The position numbers and the translations under genes were made by a program. DNA of 25,084 nt from a virus: positions 1 through 25,084 of IMG/VR virus record IMGVR_UViG_3300020442_002760, one strand, 5' to 3'. The notes below the pieces were generated by a model. The model saw only the letters and a list, made by a program, of their open reading frames with translations, was not told the origin of the DNA and ran no database searches. Shown here piece by piece: positions 1 to 7,726 of the stretch (position 1 is its first letter; each line of letters starts with the position of its first letter).

Positions 1-264
1 GTATCTTGCGGTACTGGTCCAAGAGCAGGTAAAGACTACTACTTTAGTGGAGAACCTGGTGGTGGAGGAACTTCTCTATACTCTAATCAGACTGGTCAAT
101 CTGGAACTAGTGGTGGATCACCTGGTGGTAATGGTGGTAACTATGGTGGTGGGGGTGCTGTTGGAAATCAGACTGGAGGTGGACAAGGAGCACCTGGTGC
201 AGTCAGATTTATATGGCCAGGAGACACTGGGAACTTCCCCAACAATGCGCCGACATATCCATGA
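1..264 (+). CDS. Glycine-rich tail/adhesin-like protein, C-terminal part (5' truncated by window)
   Basis: The open frame enters from the left edge in frame 1 and ends at a TGA (262-264), giving 87 visible residues. They are rich in Gly, Ser, Asn and Gln and finish with the motif GAPGAVRFIWPGDTGNFPN. The same terminal strand (GAVRIIWG...FPSTN) closes the glycine-rich proteins at 293-1684, 1710-4304 and 6822-7703, so this is another member of that family. Glycine-rich runs of this kind occur in phage receptor-binding adhesins such as the gp38 type of T-even phages, where they pack as polyglycine helices; applying that here is inference. The stop codon lies beside a late-promoter-like GATAAATA. 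The N-terminal domains are outside the window, so its anchor type is unknown. Confidence 0.85.
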   Translation, partial: VSCGTGPRAGKDYYFSGEPGGGGTSLYSNQTGQSGTSGGSPGGNGGNYGGGGAVGNQTGGGQGAPGAVRFIWPGDTGNFPNNAPTYP

Positions 265-270
265 TAAATA
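263..270 (+). promoter_or_regulatory. Late promoter candidate (GATAAATA)
   Basis: One mismatch from the T4 late -10 element TATAAATA. It lies 22 bases before the ATG at 293 and overlaps the TGA of the upstream gene. Its position matches the better late promoters after the neighbouring paralogues. Confidence 0.6.
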
Positions 271-292
271 TAGATAAACTATTATTAGATTA

Positions 293-1684
293 ATGGGTAG
301 ATTTGTTGGTTTAGGACCAAACAGAGGTAAAGGTAGTGGTGGTAGCGGCACCATTATAGAAACTACTGTCTATGATAGGAACACTGGTATCACGACTGAT
401 AGTAATAATAATGTTGGTATTGTAACTTTAGGTGATAATACATACTCTGAGATTTTATATAATAATGTTGGTCTAGTAACTTATTATAAAGAAACTATTG
501 GATCTGATGAAAAGTATTGGGAATTAAGTTATGATAGTGTAGGTCTTGTAACATCGATAGTAGAATATGTACCTGAACCGCCTGTTTATTACACTGCTAC
601 AGTAACACCTGCAGCTAGCAGTGTTGATGAAGGAACTGCATTAACTATTAATGTGTCTACATCTAATAATGTTCCTGACGGCACATCCTTATATTGGCAA
701 ACTGGATCTAATACTGATGATTGGGATCCATATTTTGGAAGTTTTACTGTCAATTCACTTTCAGGATCATTTACAGTTACTCCAAAAGAAGATGGTACTA
801 CTGAAGGATCAGAAACATTTACTGTAAAAATTTATCAAGATGTTTCTAGAACAATGAAAATTGGTGAAAGTTCTTCTATCACCATTAATGACACTTCTCT
901 TGATCAAGTTGGTCAAGTTGCATATACTTCAGGAGGAACTCATTCATGGACAGCACCATCTGGTGTAACATCAGTATGTGTTGTCTGTGTTGGTGGTGGT
1001 GGTAGAGGTGGTGGAGCTGGAGGCGGCGGTGGCGGTCTCGGATGGAAGAATAATATCGCAGTAACACCAGGTCAATCTTATACTGTAGTAGTTGGAGATC
1101 GTGGAACTACTTCTGCAGACGGTGGAGATTCTTATTTTATAAATTCTTCTACTGTATGGGGTGAAGGTGGTCATTCTGCTGCCTATAGTAATAATATTGG
1201 TGGTGGATATGCTGGTGATGGTGGTGGTAATGGTGGTAATGGAAGTTCAGCAACTAGCTGGGGTGGCGGCGGTGGAGGTGCTGGCGGATACTCTGGTAAT
1301 GGTGGATCTGCTAACACTGGAAGTGGTAATTCTGGAACTGGTGGAGGCGGTGGCGGTGGCGCTGGTCACTCAAATTCTGACTCTAATGATAGTAAACGCA
1401 AAGGCGGCGGCGGTGGTGGAGTTGGTCTACTAGGTCAGGGAACTAACGGTTTTGGTGCTCCCACTACCACTTATGGTGGTGACGGTGGTGGCGGTGGATC
1501 AGGTGGTGGTAATGGTAATCAATCTAGTACCCATAATGGTGGTCATGGTGGTCAATATGGTGCAGGATCTGGTGGAACAAATGATACTTCTGGTAACAGT
1601 AGTGGAAATCCTGGATCGGGTGCAGTAAGAATTATTTGGGGTGCTGGACGTGCCTTCCCATCAACCAACACAGGTGATCTATAA
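293..1684 (+). CDS. Glycine-rich adhesin-like tail protein with one Calx-beta-like domain (463 aa)
   Basis: Three parts are visible. Residues 1-93 form the MGRFVG domain, shared nearly intact with the next two paralogues and containing two short YD-like repeats (YNNVGLVT, YDSVGLVT). Residues about 100-202 form a Calx-beta-like domain with VDEGT near the start, TEGSETF in the middle and ITINDTS at the end. A short hairpin module (THSWTAPSGVTSVCVVCVGG, 216-235) then leads into a glycine-rich domain that ends in GAVRIIWG and FPSTN. The likely role is an exposed receptor-binding or decoration protein of the tail, with the N-terminus attaching to the particle; this is inference. There is no strong Shine-Dalgarno sequence before the ATG. 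A late-promoter-like GATAAATA lies 22 bases upstream, and the stop codon is inside the next late promoter. Confidence 0.9.
   Translation: MGRFVGLGPNRGKGSGGSGTIIETTVYDRNTGITTDSNNNVGIVTLGDNTYSEILYNNVGLVTYYKETIGSDEKYWELSYDSVGLVTSIVEYVPEPPVYYTATVTPAASSVDEGTALTINVSTSNNVPDGTSLYWQTGSNTDDWDPYFGSFTVNSLSGSFTVTPKEDGTTEGSETFTVKIYQDVSRTMKIGESSSITINDTSLDQVGQVAYTSGGTHSWTAPSGVTSVCVVCVGGGGRGGGAGGGGGGLGWKNNIAVTPGQSYTVVVGDRGTTSADGGDSYFINSSTVWGEGGHSAAYSNNIGGGYAGDGGGNGGNGSSATSWGGGGGGAGGYSGNGGSANTGSGNSGTGGGGGGGAGHSNSDSNDSKRKGGGGGGVGLLGQGTNGFGAPTTTYGGDGGGGGSGGGNGNQSSTHNGGHGGQYGAGSGGTNDTSGNSSGNPGSGAVRIIWGAGRAFPSTNTGDL
1625..1642 (+). repeat. Conserved 3' cassette-end sequence, copy 1
   Basis: The 18-base string gtaagaattatttggggt encodes the closing (A)VRIIWG strand. 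It is identical at 4245-4262 and 7635-7652, so it is a direct repeat at the 3' ends of three tail genes. Confidence 0.9.
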
Positions 1685-1687
1685 ATA
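1680..1687 (+). promoter_or_regulatory. T4-type late promoter (TATAAATA)
   Basis: Exact TATAAATA, 22 bases before the ATG at 1710. The TAA stop of the upstream gene (1682-1684) lies inside the promoter octamer. T4-like phages read such sites with the gp55 late sigma factor. Confidence 0.85.
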
Positions 1688-1709
1688 CTAGGAAGGATTT
1701 CATCTAGAT

Positions 1710-4304
1710 ATGGGAAGATTTGTAGGTTTTACACACCAGCGTCCTAGTGCAGGTGAATCTTTAGCTGCTGACATTGTTAGAACTTCAGAATATGAGAGAA
1801 TTACTGGTCTTTCAACTGATACTGCTAATAATGTTAGTGAAGTAGTATTGGGAAATAATAGATATTCAAATATTGTATATAACAATGTAGGTTTAATTAC
1901 AACCTACACAGAAACTATTGGTACAATAGAAACTACTTTTGAACTATTGTATGATAATGTTGGACTTGTTACAGCAATAAAAAAATTCGTTCCACCTGTA
2001 CCGACTTATTCAATTACTGGTATACCAACAGCATTGGATGAGGGTGTAACTGGTGTCTGTACTATTGCTACAGAGAATGTTAATGATGGTGATATTTTAT
2101 ATTGGTCAACAACAAATCCTACAGACTTTAATCCAAACAGTGGATCATTTTCTGTAACTGGTGCTGCAGGTACTTTTTCTTTTGGACCGTTAAATGATTA
2201 TCTAACTGAAGGTGTAGAGACATTTGAACTTCAAATTAGAACTGGTTCCACAGCAGGTGCTATCGTTACTACAAGTAATTCTATAACGATTAATGATACT
2301 TCTAGAACTCCAACATATTCTATAACATCTCCTGCTTCTGTTGATGAAGGATCTACTGCAGTATTTACTATTAATACAACTAATTTATTGAATGGAGATG
2401 TTATCTATTGGGATGTAACTAATCCTACTGATTTTGCAATATCCTCTGGAATTGCAACAGTTAATTCAAACACTACATCAATTAGTGTCACACCACTAAC
2501 AGATTATACTCTAGAGGGACCAGAAACATTCCAGTTGAAACTTTACAGTGATTCTGCTAGAACTGTTAATGTTAAGTCAAGCACTGATGTAACAATTAAC
2601 GATACATCTCAATACCCAATTCAAGGACAACAAGTATATTCAAGTCCTGGCACATATAGTTGGACTGCTCCAGTAGGCATAACCTCAGTATGTGTTGTTT
2701 GTGTTGGTGGTGGCGGTGGTGGTGATAATGGATTTAATCGAAATAGTTCTAGAACATATGGTTCTGGAGGTGGCGGTGGACTTGGATGGAAGAATTTTAT
2801 TCCAGTCGTACCAGGTCAGTCATATTCTGTAGTTGTTGGTGGAGCTGGTGAAGGTGGCGGTACTTCAGAGGGTGAATGGTGTGGCAGTGCTGGTGGAGAC
2901 TCCTATTTTATTGACGCATCAACTGTTGCAGGTTTAGGTGGAAAATCTTGGACTGGTTCTAACTTATTTGTATATCGAGGTTCTACTATAGTTGCTGCTT
3001 TGGGTGGAAGAAATGTTGATTTTGAATTCAGTGATAATGATCAAATACATGCAGTAGGTGGAGACTTCAATATAGATGTTAGATTTGATGGAGCTAAAGG
3101 TTATGGGGGTGCTGTTGATGGTAATGGGTCGTATATTTCAGGAACTGTTACCATAAAAGATGGACAAAAGTTCACTATTAAAAAAGATGATTATATTGCT
3201 GGATTATTCTATGGACAAGGAAATTTCACCCAACAAAATTGTATTATAATGTCTTCTCAGGGTGGAGAAAAGGGAACTCCATCTAATTCGACATATGATC
3301 CACCACATCCTGGAAGACCTGGTGATTCTGCAGGAGGAACTGCACACCTCAGTTCTGGATCTCAAGGAACATCACTTAATGGTTCTGTAGGTGGAGGTGG
3401 TGCAACTACTAACGGATATATGAATGGAACTCACGGTAATGGTGGATCTTGTGGTGGTGATTTATGCACTGGTGGTGGTGGAAATGGTAGTTTTTGGAAT
3501 GGTGGAAATGGTAATGGTGGCACTGATGGTACTGGTGGAAAAGGTGGTCGAGGATATTTCAGCGGCGGCGGAGGCGGCGGCGGATGGGATCAAGATTACA
3601 ACCAAGGTGGATACTTTGGTGCTGGTGGAGGCGGAGGTTCCTCCTATGCAGGTGGTCTCCCAAGTCCATCGGTAGATTCAAGAAGTCCAGCAGAAGTTGT
3701 CTGTAACTTTACTGGGTGGGGATATTCCACTCAAGTTGGCGCTAAACTAACAAATTGCTCATTTATTTCAGGCACACAAACATCTAACACTACGGGTGCT
3801 GGTGGTGGATATGCTGGTGATGGTGGTGGATTTGGTGGTGCTGGTAATGCATCTTCTAATGCTAATGGATGTGGTGGCGGCGGTGCTGGTGGATATTCTG
3901 GCAATGGTGGTGGTGGTGAAACTGCGACTAATGGATACAATGGTACTGGTGGTGCAGCTGGCGGTGGATCTGGTGGAGTTTCTGGTTCTGAGTATTCTGC
4001 AAGTGGTGGTGGAGTTGGACTACTAGGTGCTGGTGTTAGTGGTGCTGGTGGTCTTAGAACTGCTGGTAGTGAATCAACATCAGATCGTGCTGGTAAAGGC
4101 GGATCAAATGGTGGTGATGGTGGATATGGTATCAGTAAAACTAGTGGTGGAAATTATGGTGGCGGTGGTCGTTGTGGGCATTACTCTACTAGCCAGGGTT
4201 CGACGGGACTTGGATATTTTGGTGATGATGGTGGTGCTGGTGCTGTAAGAATTATTTGGGGTCCGAATAGATCTTTCCCATCTACCAACACTACTGATGT
4301 ATAA
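1710..4304 (+). CDS. Large glycine-rich adhesin-like tail protein with two Calx-beta-like domains and a nested insertion (864 aa)
   Basis: The N-terminal 1-93 domain begins MGRFVG as in its neighbours. Two Calx-beta-like domains follow (about 99-198 and 202-300), each with a DEG motif near the start and ITINDTS or VTINDTS at the end. The hairpin module (TYSWTAPVGITSVCVVCVGG) is at about 315-334. The glycine-rich domain is interrupted at about residue 413 by some 280 residues absent from the 463-aa paralogue. The insert has a less glycine-rich, strand-like section (GRNVDFEFSDNDQ, GTVTIKDGQKF) and its own glycine-rich stretch. The shared pattern resumes at GGGYAGDGGG near residue 697. The protein ends GAVRIIWG and FPSTN. 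An AGGAAGG sequence (1690-1696) lies 13 bases before the start. Probable receptor-binding or decoration protein; receptor unknown. Confidence 0.9.
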   Translation: MGRFVGFTHQRPSAGESLAADIVRTSEYERITGLSTDTANNVSEVVLGNNRYSNIVYNNVGLITTYTETIGTIETTFELLYDNVGLVTAIKKFVPPVPTYSITGIPTALDEGVTGVCTIATENVNDGDILYWSTTNPTDFNPNSGSFSVTGAAGTFSFGPLNDYLTEGVETFELQIRTGSTAGAIVTTSNSITINDTSRTPTYSITSPASVDEGSTAVFTINTTNLLNGDVIYWDVTNPTDFAISSGIATVNSNTTSISVTPLTDYTLEGPETFQLKLYSDSARTVNVKSSTDVTINDTSQYPIQGQQVYSSPGTYSWTAPVGITSVCVVCVGGGGGGDNGFNRNSSRTYGSGGGGGLGWKNFIPVVPGQSYSVVVGGAGEGGGTSEGEWCGSAGGDSYFIDASTVAGLGGKSWTGSNLFVYRGSTIVAALGGRNVDFEFSDNDQIHAVGGDFNIDVRFDGAKGYGGAVDGNGSYISGTVTIKDGQKFTIKKDDYIAGLFYGQGNFTQQNCIIMSSQGGEKGTPSNSTYDPPHPGRPGDSAGGTAHLSSGSQGTSLNGSVGGGGATTNGYMNGTHGNGGSCGGDLCTGGGGNGSFWNGGNGNGGTDGTGGKGGRGYFSGGGGGGGWDQDYNQGGYFGAGGGGGSSYAGGLPSPSVDSRSPAEVVCNFTGWGYSTQVGAKLTNCSFISGTQTSNTTGAGGGYAGDGGGFGGAGNASSNANGCGGGGAGGYSGNGGGGETATNGYNGTGGAAGGGSGGVSGSEYSASGGGVGLLGAGVSGAGGLRTAGSESTSDRAGKGGSNGGDGGYGISKTSGGNYGGGGRCGHYSTSQGSTGLGYFGDDGGAGAVRIIWGPNRSFPSTNTTDV
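4245..4262 (+). repeat. Conserved 3' cassette-end sequence, copy 2
   Basis: Identical to 1625-1642 and 7635-7652. With the copy at 7635 the identity extends four bases further upstream (tgct). Confidence 0.9.
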
Positions 4305-4307
4305 ATA
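4300..4307 (+). promoter_or_regulatory. T4-type late promoter (TATAAATA)
   Basis: Exact TATAAATA overlapping the TAA stop (4302-4304) of the upstream gene, 28 bases before the ATG at 4336. Confidence 0.85.
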
Positions 4308-4335
4308 ATGGATAGGTAACTATTGATAAAATAAA

Positions 4336-6003
4336 ATGGGTAGGTTTGTAGGAACTGGTAATCAGAGATCTACTGGCAGTGGTGGTGGTAGCGGTGATAT
4401 TGTCAAAACTAGTCCATATAATAGATCTACAGGTCTTACTACAAATACCAGTAACAATGTTACTGCAGTAACTCTTGGTGAGAATTCATATAATTCAATT
4501 CAATATGATAGTCAAGGTCGTATAACTGGATATAACGAAATAATTGGTAGTGATAAAAAAGGATTTGAATTAAATTATGATAGTGTAGGTCTTATAACAT
4601 CAATAGTTGAGAGGGAAAGTCCATTCCCAGTATTCTCTGTAGTTGCAAATAAAGTTTCAGTTCAAGAAACAGGATCGTCATCAGATAGACAAGTACAAAT
4701 TACTCTAACCGCAGAAGACGCACCAACAGTTCAAACACAGTATTATGTTGGTATTGTTACTGTTACTGCATTAGAAAGTGATTTTGTTGGTAGTGGCACT
4801 AGTACAATTTCTCTACCTAGTGGAAATACTGCTATCGTAGAAGTTCTAGAAGATGAATCGACAGAAGGTTCGGAGTCATTTAAAATTGGTGTATATACTG
4901 ATAGTGCAAGAACCAATTTGATTGCTGAAACGGATGAAATAACAATTTCAGATACTTCAGTTGCTAGTGCTGGTGGTGCAATATTCCATGCCAGTAACTT
5001 TAATCAACAGACATCTTACAGTTGGACTGTTCCAGCTGGTGTGACTGCTATACATGCTGTTTCTGTTGGTGGTGGTGGAGGAGGAGAAGCCAACCACGAC
5101 GGAGCAAGTGGATGTGGTGGAGCACTAGCATATAAGAATAATATTTCAGTTAATCCTGGAGAAACCATCACAGTTTATGTTGGTGGTGGAGGTAGAGCTA
5201 CTTCATGGGGTAACAATAGTCAGAATGGTCAATCATCTTACATAACAGTCGGCGGATCAAACTTCGCAGTCGCTGGTGGTGGAACTGGTGGTGATCAAAA
5301 CGGCACTAGTAATGATTGGATAACAAATAATAATTATTCTTCCAGTGGTAATGATGGTGGTGGTGCTGGTGGATCTGGAATTCACTACGGTGGATGCAGA
5401 ATGTCAGGTGGTGGTGCTGGTGGATATAATGGAGGTGGTGGAACCAGTAGTGGACGCGCTGGTAATAACCCATATTGGGGAGTACAACCCCAACAAGGAC
5501 AAGCTGGTGGTGGTGGTGGTGGAACCTCTGCAAATGGTTCTACAAATTATTACTCTGCTGGTGGTGGCGGAACAGGTGTTTATGGGCAAGGGTCTAACGG
5601 AGATGCTGGTGGTTATAATAGTAGTCCAAATGATGAACTTGATTTTTGTGGTAAAGGAGGATCAACGGCATTCAATACTGGTCTAAGAGGTTATAGTATG
5701 AATTCAAGTGCCAGTAACTGGGCTGCTGGTAGTGACTTAGGTAATGGATATGATAGAGCGGCTCAAGCAAATGCATATGGTGTTGGAGGTAATACCACTC
5801 CTGATGGCGGATTCCCAGGTGGTGGTGGAGGTGGTGGAAACAGTGGTCATGCTTGTGGTCACGGTGCTCATGGTATGGTGAGAATTATGTATGGAACTAT
5901 TTCTGGTAATGCAAGATCATTCCCATCTACATATGCAAGTAGAACAGATCAGTATGCTTCTGGGGTAACTGAAACGGTTTATGGAAGCCAAAAGATGTAC
6001 TAA
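4336..6003 (+). CDS. Glycine-rich adhesin-like tail protein with one Calx-beta-like domain (555 aa)
   Basis: It opens with the shared domain (MGRFVG, residues 1-93), whose repeats are closer to the YD consensus than in its siblings (YDSQGRIT, YDSVGLIT). A Calx-beta-like domain spans about 97-208 (STEGSESF, ITISDTS). The hairpin module TSYSWTVPAGVTAIHAVSVGG follows at about 226-245, then a long glycine-rich domain. The end differs from the siblings: the closing strand is GMVRIMYG instead of GAVRIIWG, with about 40 extra residues ending in KMY. GMVRIMYG is intermediate between the GAVRIIWG endings and the GMVCVSY endings of the cysteine-rich proteins further right. No clear Shine-Dalgarno is visible; the start is fixed by alignment with the paralogues. 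Likely an exposed tail adhesin. Confidence 0.9.
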   Translation: MGRFVGTGNQRSTGSGGGSGDIVKTSPYNRSTGLTTNTSNNVTAVTLGENSYNSIQYDSQGRITGYNEIIGSDKKGFELNYDSVGLITSIVERESPFPVFSVVANKVSVQETGSSSDRQVQITLTAEDAPTVQTQYYVGIVTVTALESDFVGSGTSTISLPSGNTAIVEVLEDESTEGSESFKIGVYTDSARTNLIAETDEITISDTSVASAGGAIFHASNFNQQTSYSWTVPAGVTAIHAVSVGGGGGGEANHDGASGCGGALAYKNNISVNPGETITVYVGGGGRATSWGNNSQNGQSSYITVGGSNFAVAGGGTGGDQNGTSNDWITNNNYSSSGNDGGGAGGSGIHYGGCRMSGGGAGGYNGGGGTSSGRAGNNPYWGVQPQQGQAGGGGGGTSANGSTNYYSAGGGGTGVYGQGSNGDAGGYNSSPNDELDFCGKGGSTAFNTGLRGYSMNSSASNWAAGSDLGNGYDRAAQANAYGVGGNTTPDGGFPGGGGGGGNSGHACGHGAHGMVRIMYGTISGNARSFPSTYASRTDQYASGVTETVYGSQKMY

Positions 6004-6006
6004 ATA
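5999..6006 (+). promoter_or_regulatory. Possible degenerate late promoter (ACTAAATA)
   Basis: Two mismatches from TATAAATA, but in the same position as the true ones: overlapping the TAA stop (6001-6003) and 20 bases before the next ATG at 6027. Confidence 0.35.
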
Positions 6007-6026
6007 CGTTTAAAGTACTTGATTAG

Positions 6027-6821
6027 ATGGCTGATAAGGATTTTGGTGTAAGGGGATTAAGATTGGTTGGTCCCTCTGGGACTCCAACCATTCATAGTCC
6101 TAACAATTTAAATGTAAATGCTGTAAATGTCGCTATCAGTACCGATGTTTCAATCGGTGGAACTTGTACTGCCTATCAATTTGATGGTGCAATCGCTGGT
6201 TGGATTATTGGTAACGACTCAAGTAATCATTATATTTTCAGTGGTCCTGGTTTAGGTTCTTCATCTTTTTATGATCCAGATATACATCTTGTTAGAGGAC
6301 AAAAATATATCTTCCACAATAGATCAACAGGACATCCTTTCAGGATCCAAAGTACACCTAACGGTAGTGCGGGTACGCAATATAACCTTGGTGTAGTTAA
6401 CAATGATGGTTCTGCACCAACAGACATCATATTTGATGTTCCTTTTGATGCTCCAAATATTTTGTACTATCAGTGTACAGCACATCCTAGTATGGGTGGA
6501 AGACTTATAATTGGATCTGAATTTAAATCAACCACCCCATCAACAGCATATACTTTAGAATCTAAAGATGCTGGAACATTGGTGCAGATGACTCAGAATG
6601 TAACTGTTCCAACATCAACATTTTCTGTAGGTGATGCTGTTACGCTTTATAATAAAGGTGTAGCTAGTAGAACTATTATAGAATCTTCTGGTGCTACTAT
6701 AAGATGGGCAGGACAAGCTAGTCCTTTAACAGGAACAAGAACAATAGTTCAATATGGAGTCGCTACACTATTATGTGTAGGAACTGATGAATATTTAATT
6801 AGCGGTGCTGGATTAACATAA
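6027..6821 (+). CDS. Tail-associated protein with a cupredoxin-like domain (264 aa)
   Basis: Residues about 55-163 look like a cupredoxin (plastocyanin-fold) domain. GHPFRI places a histidine at 103, and LYYQCTAHPSMGGRLII places Cys150, His153 and Met156, matching the order of type I copper ligands (His...Cys-His-Met). The Cys-x2-His-x2-Met spacing is tighter than plastocyanin's Cys-x2-His-x4-Met, so copper binding is possible but unproven. The remaining C-terminal region (about 165-264) is Ser/Thr-rich beta-type sequence ending EYLISGAGLT. There is no signal peptide, so it is not a photosynthetic electron carrier; its place in a tail-gene run suggests a virion protein. I recall similar YYxCxxHxxMGG motifs in marine phage structural proteins. 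The next gene starts directly after its stop codon. Confidence 0.8.
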   Translation: MADKDFGVRGLRLVGPSGTPTIHSPNNLNVNAVNVAISTDVSIGGTCTAYQFDGAIAGWIIGNDSSNHYIFSGPGLGSSSFYDPDIHLVRGQKYIFHNRSTGHPFRIQSTPNGSAGTQYNLGVVNNDGSAPTDIIFDVPFDAPNILYYQCTAHPSMGGRLIIGSEFKSTTPSTAYTLESKDAGTLVQMTQNVTVPTSTFSVGDAVTLYNKGVASRTIIESSGATIRWAGQASPLTGTRTIVQYGVATLLCVGTDEYLISGAGLT

Positions 6822-7703
6822 ATGTCATATAATATTATTCAATCCCTGATAATGTCCGCTGGTAATGCGGAATACGATAGGGAATTTACAACACCTGGTA
6901 CTTACAGTTGGATGTGTCCGATTGGAGTAACATCAGTTTGTGTTGTTTGTATTGGTGGTGGAGCTGGCGGAGATAATGGTTATGGTAATACTGCTGGCGG
7001 AGGTGGTGGTCTTGCATGGAAGAATAATATTCCAGTAACACCAGGAGTTAGTTATGTTGTTGAAGTTGGTGCAGGTGGAGCAGGTGCAGCTCAAGATTAT
7101 AATGCTCGAAATGGAATAGCTGGGGGAGATTCTTATTTTATAAACGCTACTACTGTAAAGGCTTGGGGTGGTCAGAATGGTGGTGGTGGAACATACACTG
7201 GAGATGGTGGTGGTAATGGCGGCATTGGTGATGCAAATATTCTGGATGGAGCTGGTGGTGGCGGCGCTGGTGGATATCAGGGAAATGGTGGTGCAGGAAG
7301 CCACCAAGGCAATGGTTCTCCTGGACAAGGTGGTGGTGCAGGTGGTGGATCTAAAGGTCGTTATGGGCAAGCAGGAGTAACAATGCAGTATGCAGGTAGT
7401 GGTGGAGGAACTGGAATATATGGAATAGGACCAGATGGTGCTGGCGGTACTTTTAGTAATGGAGCTTATTCTCCGCCATTCCCCTCACCTCATGGTGGAG
7501 GTGGTGGATCTAATGGTCAAACTGCTGATGGACAGGATGGTGGTTTATATGGTGGCGGCGGTGCTCAAGGACCAAAGGATGATTTGGGGGGTGCGATATT
7601 TGGGCGAGGTGGATTCTCAGGTGGTGACGGTGCTGTAAGAATTATTTGGGGTACTGGTAGAGCATTTCCCAGTACTAATGTGGATCAAAATTACACACCA
7701 TAA
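6822..7703 (+). CDS. Short glycine-rich adhesin-like tail protein without the MGRFVG/Calx-beta region (293 aa)
   Basis: This paralogue lacks the N-terminal domain and Calx-beta domain of its siblings. It starts almost at once with the hairpin module (GTYSWMCPIGVTSVCVVCIGG, about 26-46), followed by the glycine-rich domain and the same GAVRIIWG and FPSTN ending. It may join the particle through a partner, possibly the cupredoxin-domain protein whose stop codon directly precedes its start; that is inference. The ATG at 6822 is used here; an in-frame ATG at 6852 (MSAGNAEYD) is possible, and neither has a convincing Shine-Dalgarno. Gly codons are strongly GGT/GGA biased, which also creates long spurious open frames on the other strand. 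Confidence 0.87.
   Translation: MSYNIIQSLIMSAGNAEYDREFTTPGTYSWMCPIGVTSVCVVCIGGGAGGDNGYGNTAGGGGGLAWKNNIPVTPGVSYVVEVGAGGAGAAQDYNARNGIAGGDSYFINATTVKAWGGQNGGGGTYTGDGGGNGGIGDANILDGAGGGGAGGYQGNGGAGSHQGNGSPGQGGGAGGGSKGRYGQAGVTMQYAGSGGGTGIYGIGPDGAGGTFSNGAYSPPFPSPHGGGGGSNGQTADGQDGGLYGGGGAQGPKDDLGGAIFGRGGFSGGDGAVRIIWGTGRAFPSTNVDQNYTP
7635..7652 (+). repeat. Conserved 3' cassette-end sequence, copy 3
   Basis: Identical to 1625-1642 and 4245-4262; encodes the closing (A)VRIIWG strand. Confidence 0.9.
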
Positions 7704-7706
7704 ATA
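7699..7706 (+). promoter_or_regulatory. Late promoter candidate (CATAAATA)
   Basis: One mismatch from TATAAATA, overlapping the TAA stop of the upstream gene (7701-7703) and 20 bases before the ATG at 7727. Confidence 0.7.
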
Positions 7707-7726
7707 TCTAATAAAGTATCAATATA

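Noticed and set aside
1200-1620. GGTGGT-type tandem repeats resembling a CRISPR or minisatellite
   Set aside because: The repeats are codon-level glycine runs in a continuous reading frame with no regular spacers; the same holds for the other glycine-rich genes.
6027-6821. Phage-encoded plastocyanin (photosynthesis gene)
   Set aside because: No signal peptide, the ligand spacing differs, the protein is far longer than plastocyanin and lies among tail genes.
6933-7370. 145-codon open frame on the - strand
   Set aside because: It is the complement of GGT/GGA-rich codons in the glycine-rich gene; Thr/Ser/Ile-rich with no protein-like pattern. Similar antisense and out-of-frame shadows occur at 3731-3940, 5306-5686 and 1161-1433.
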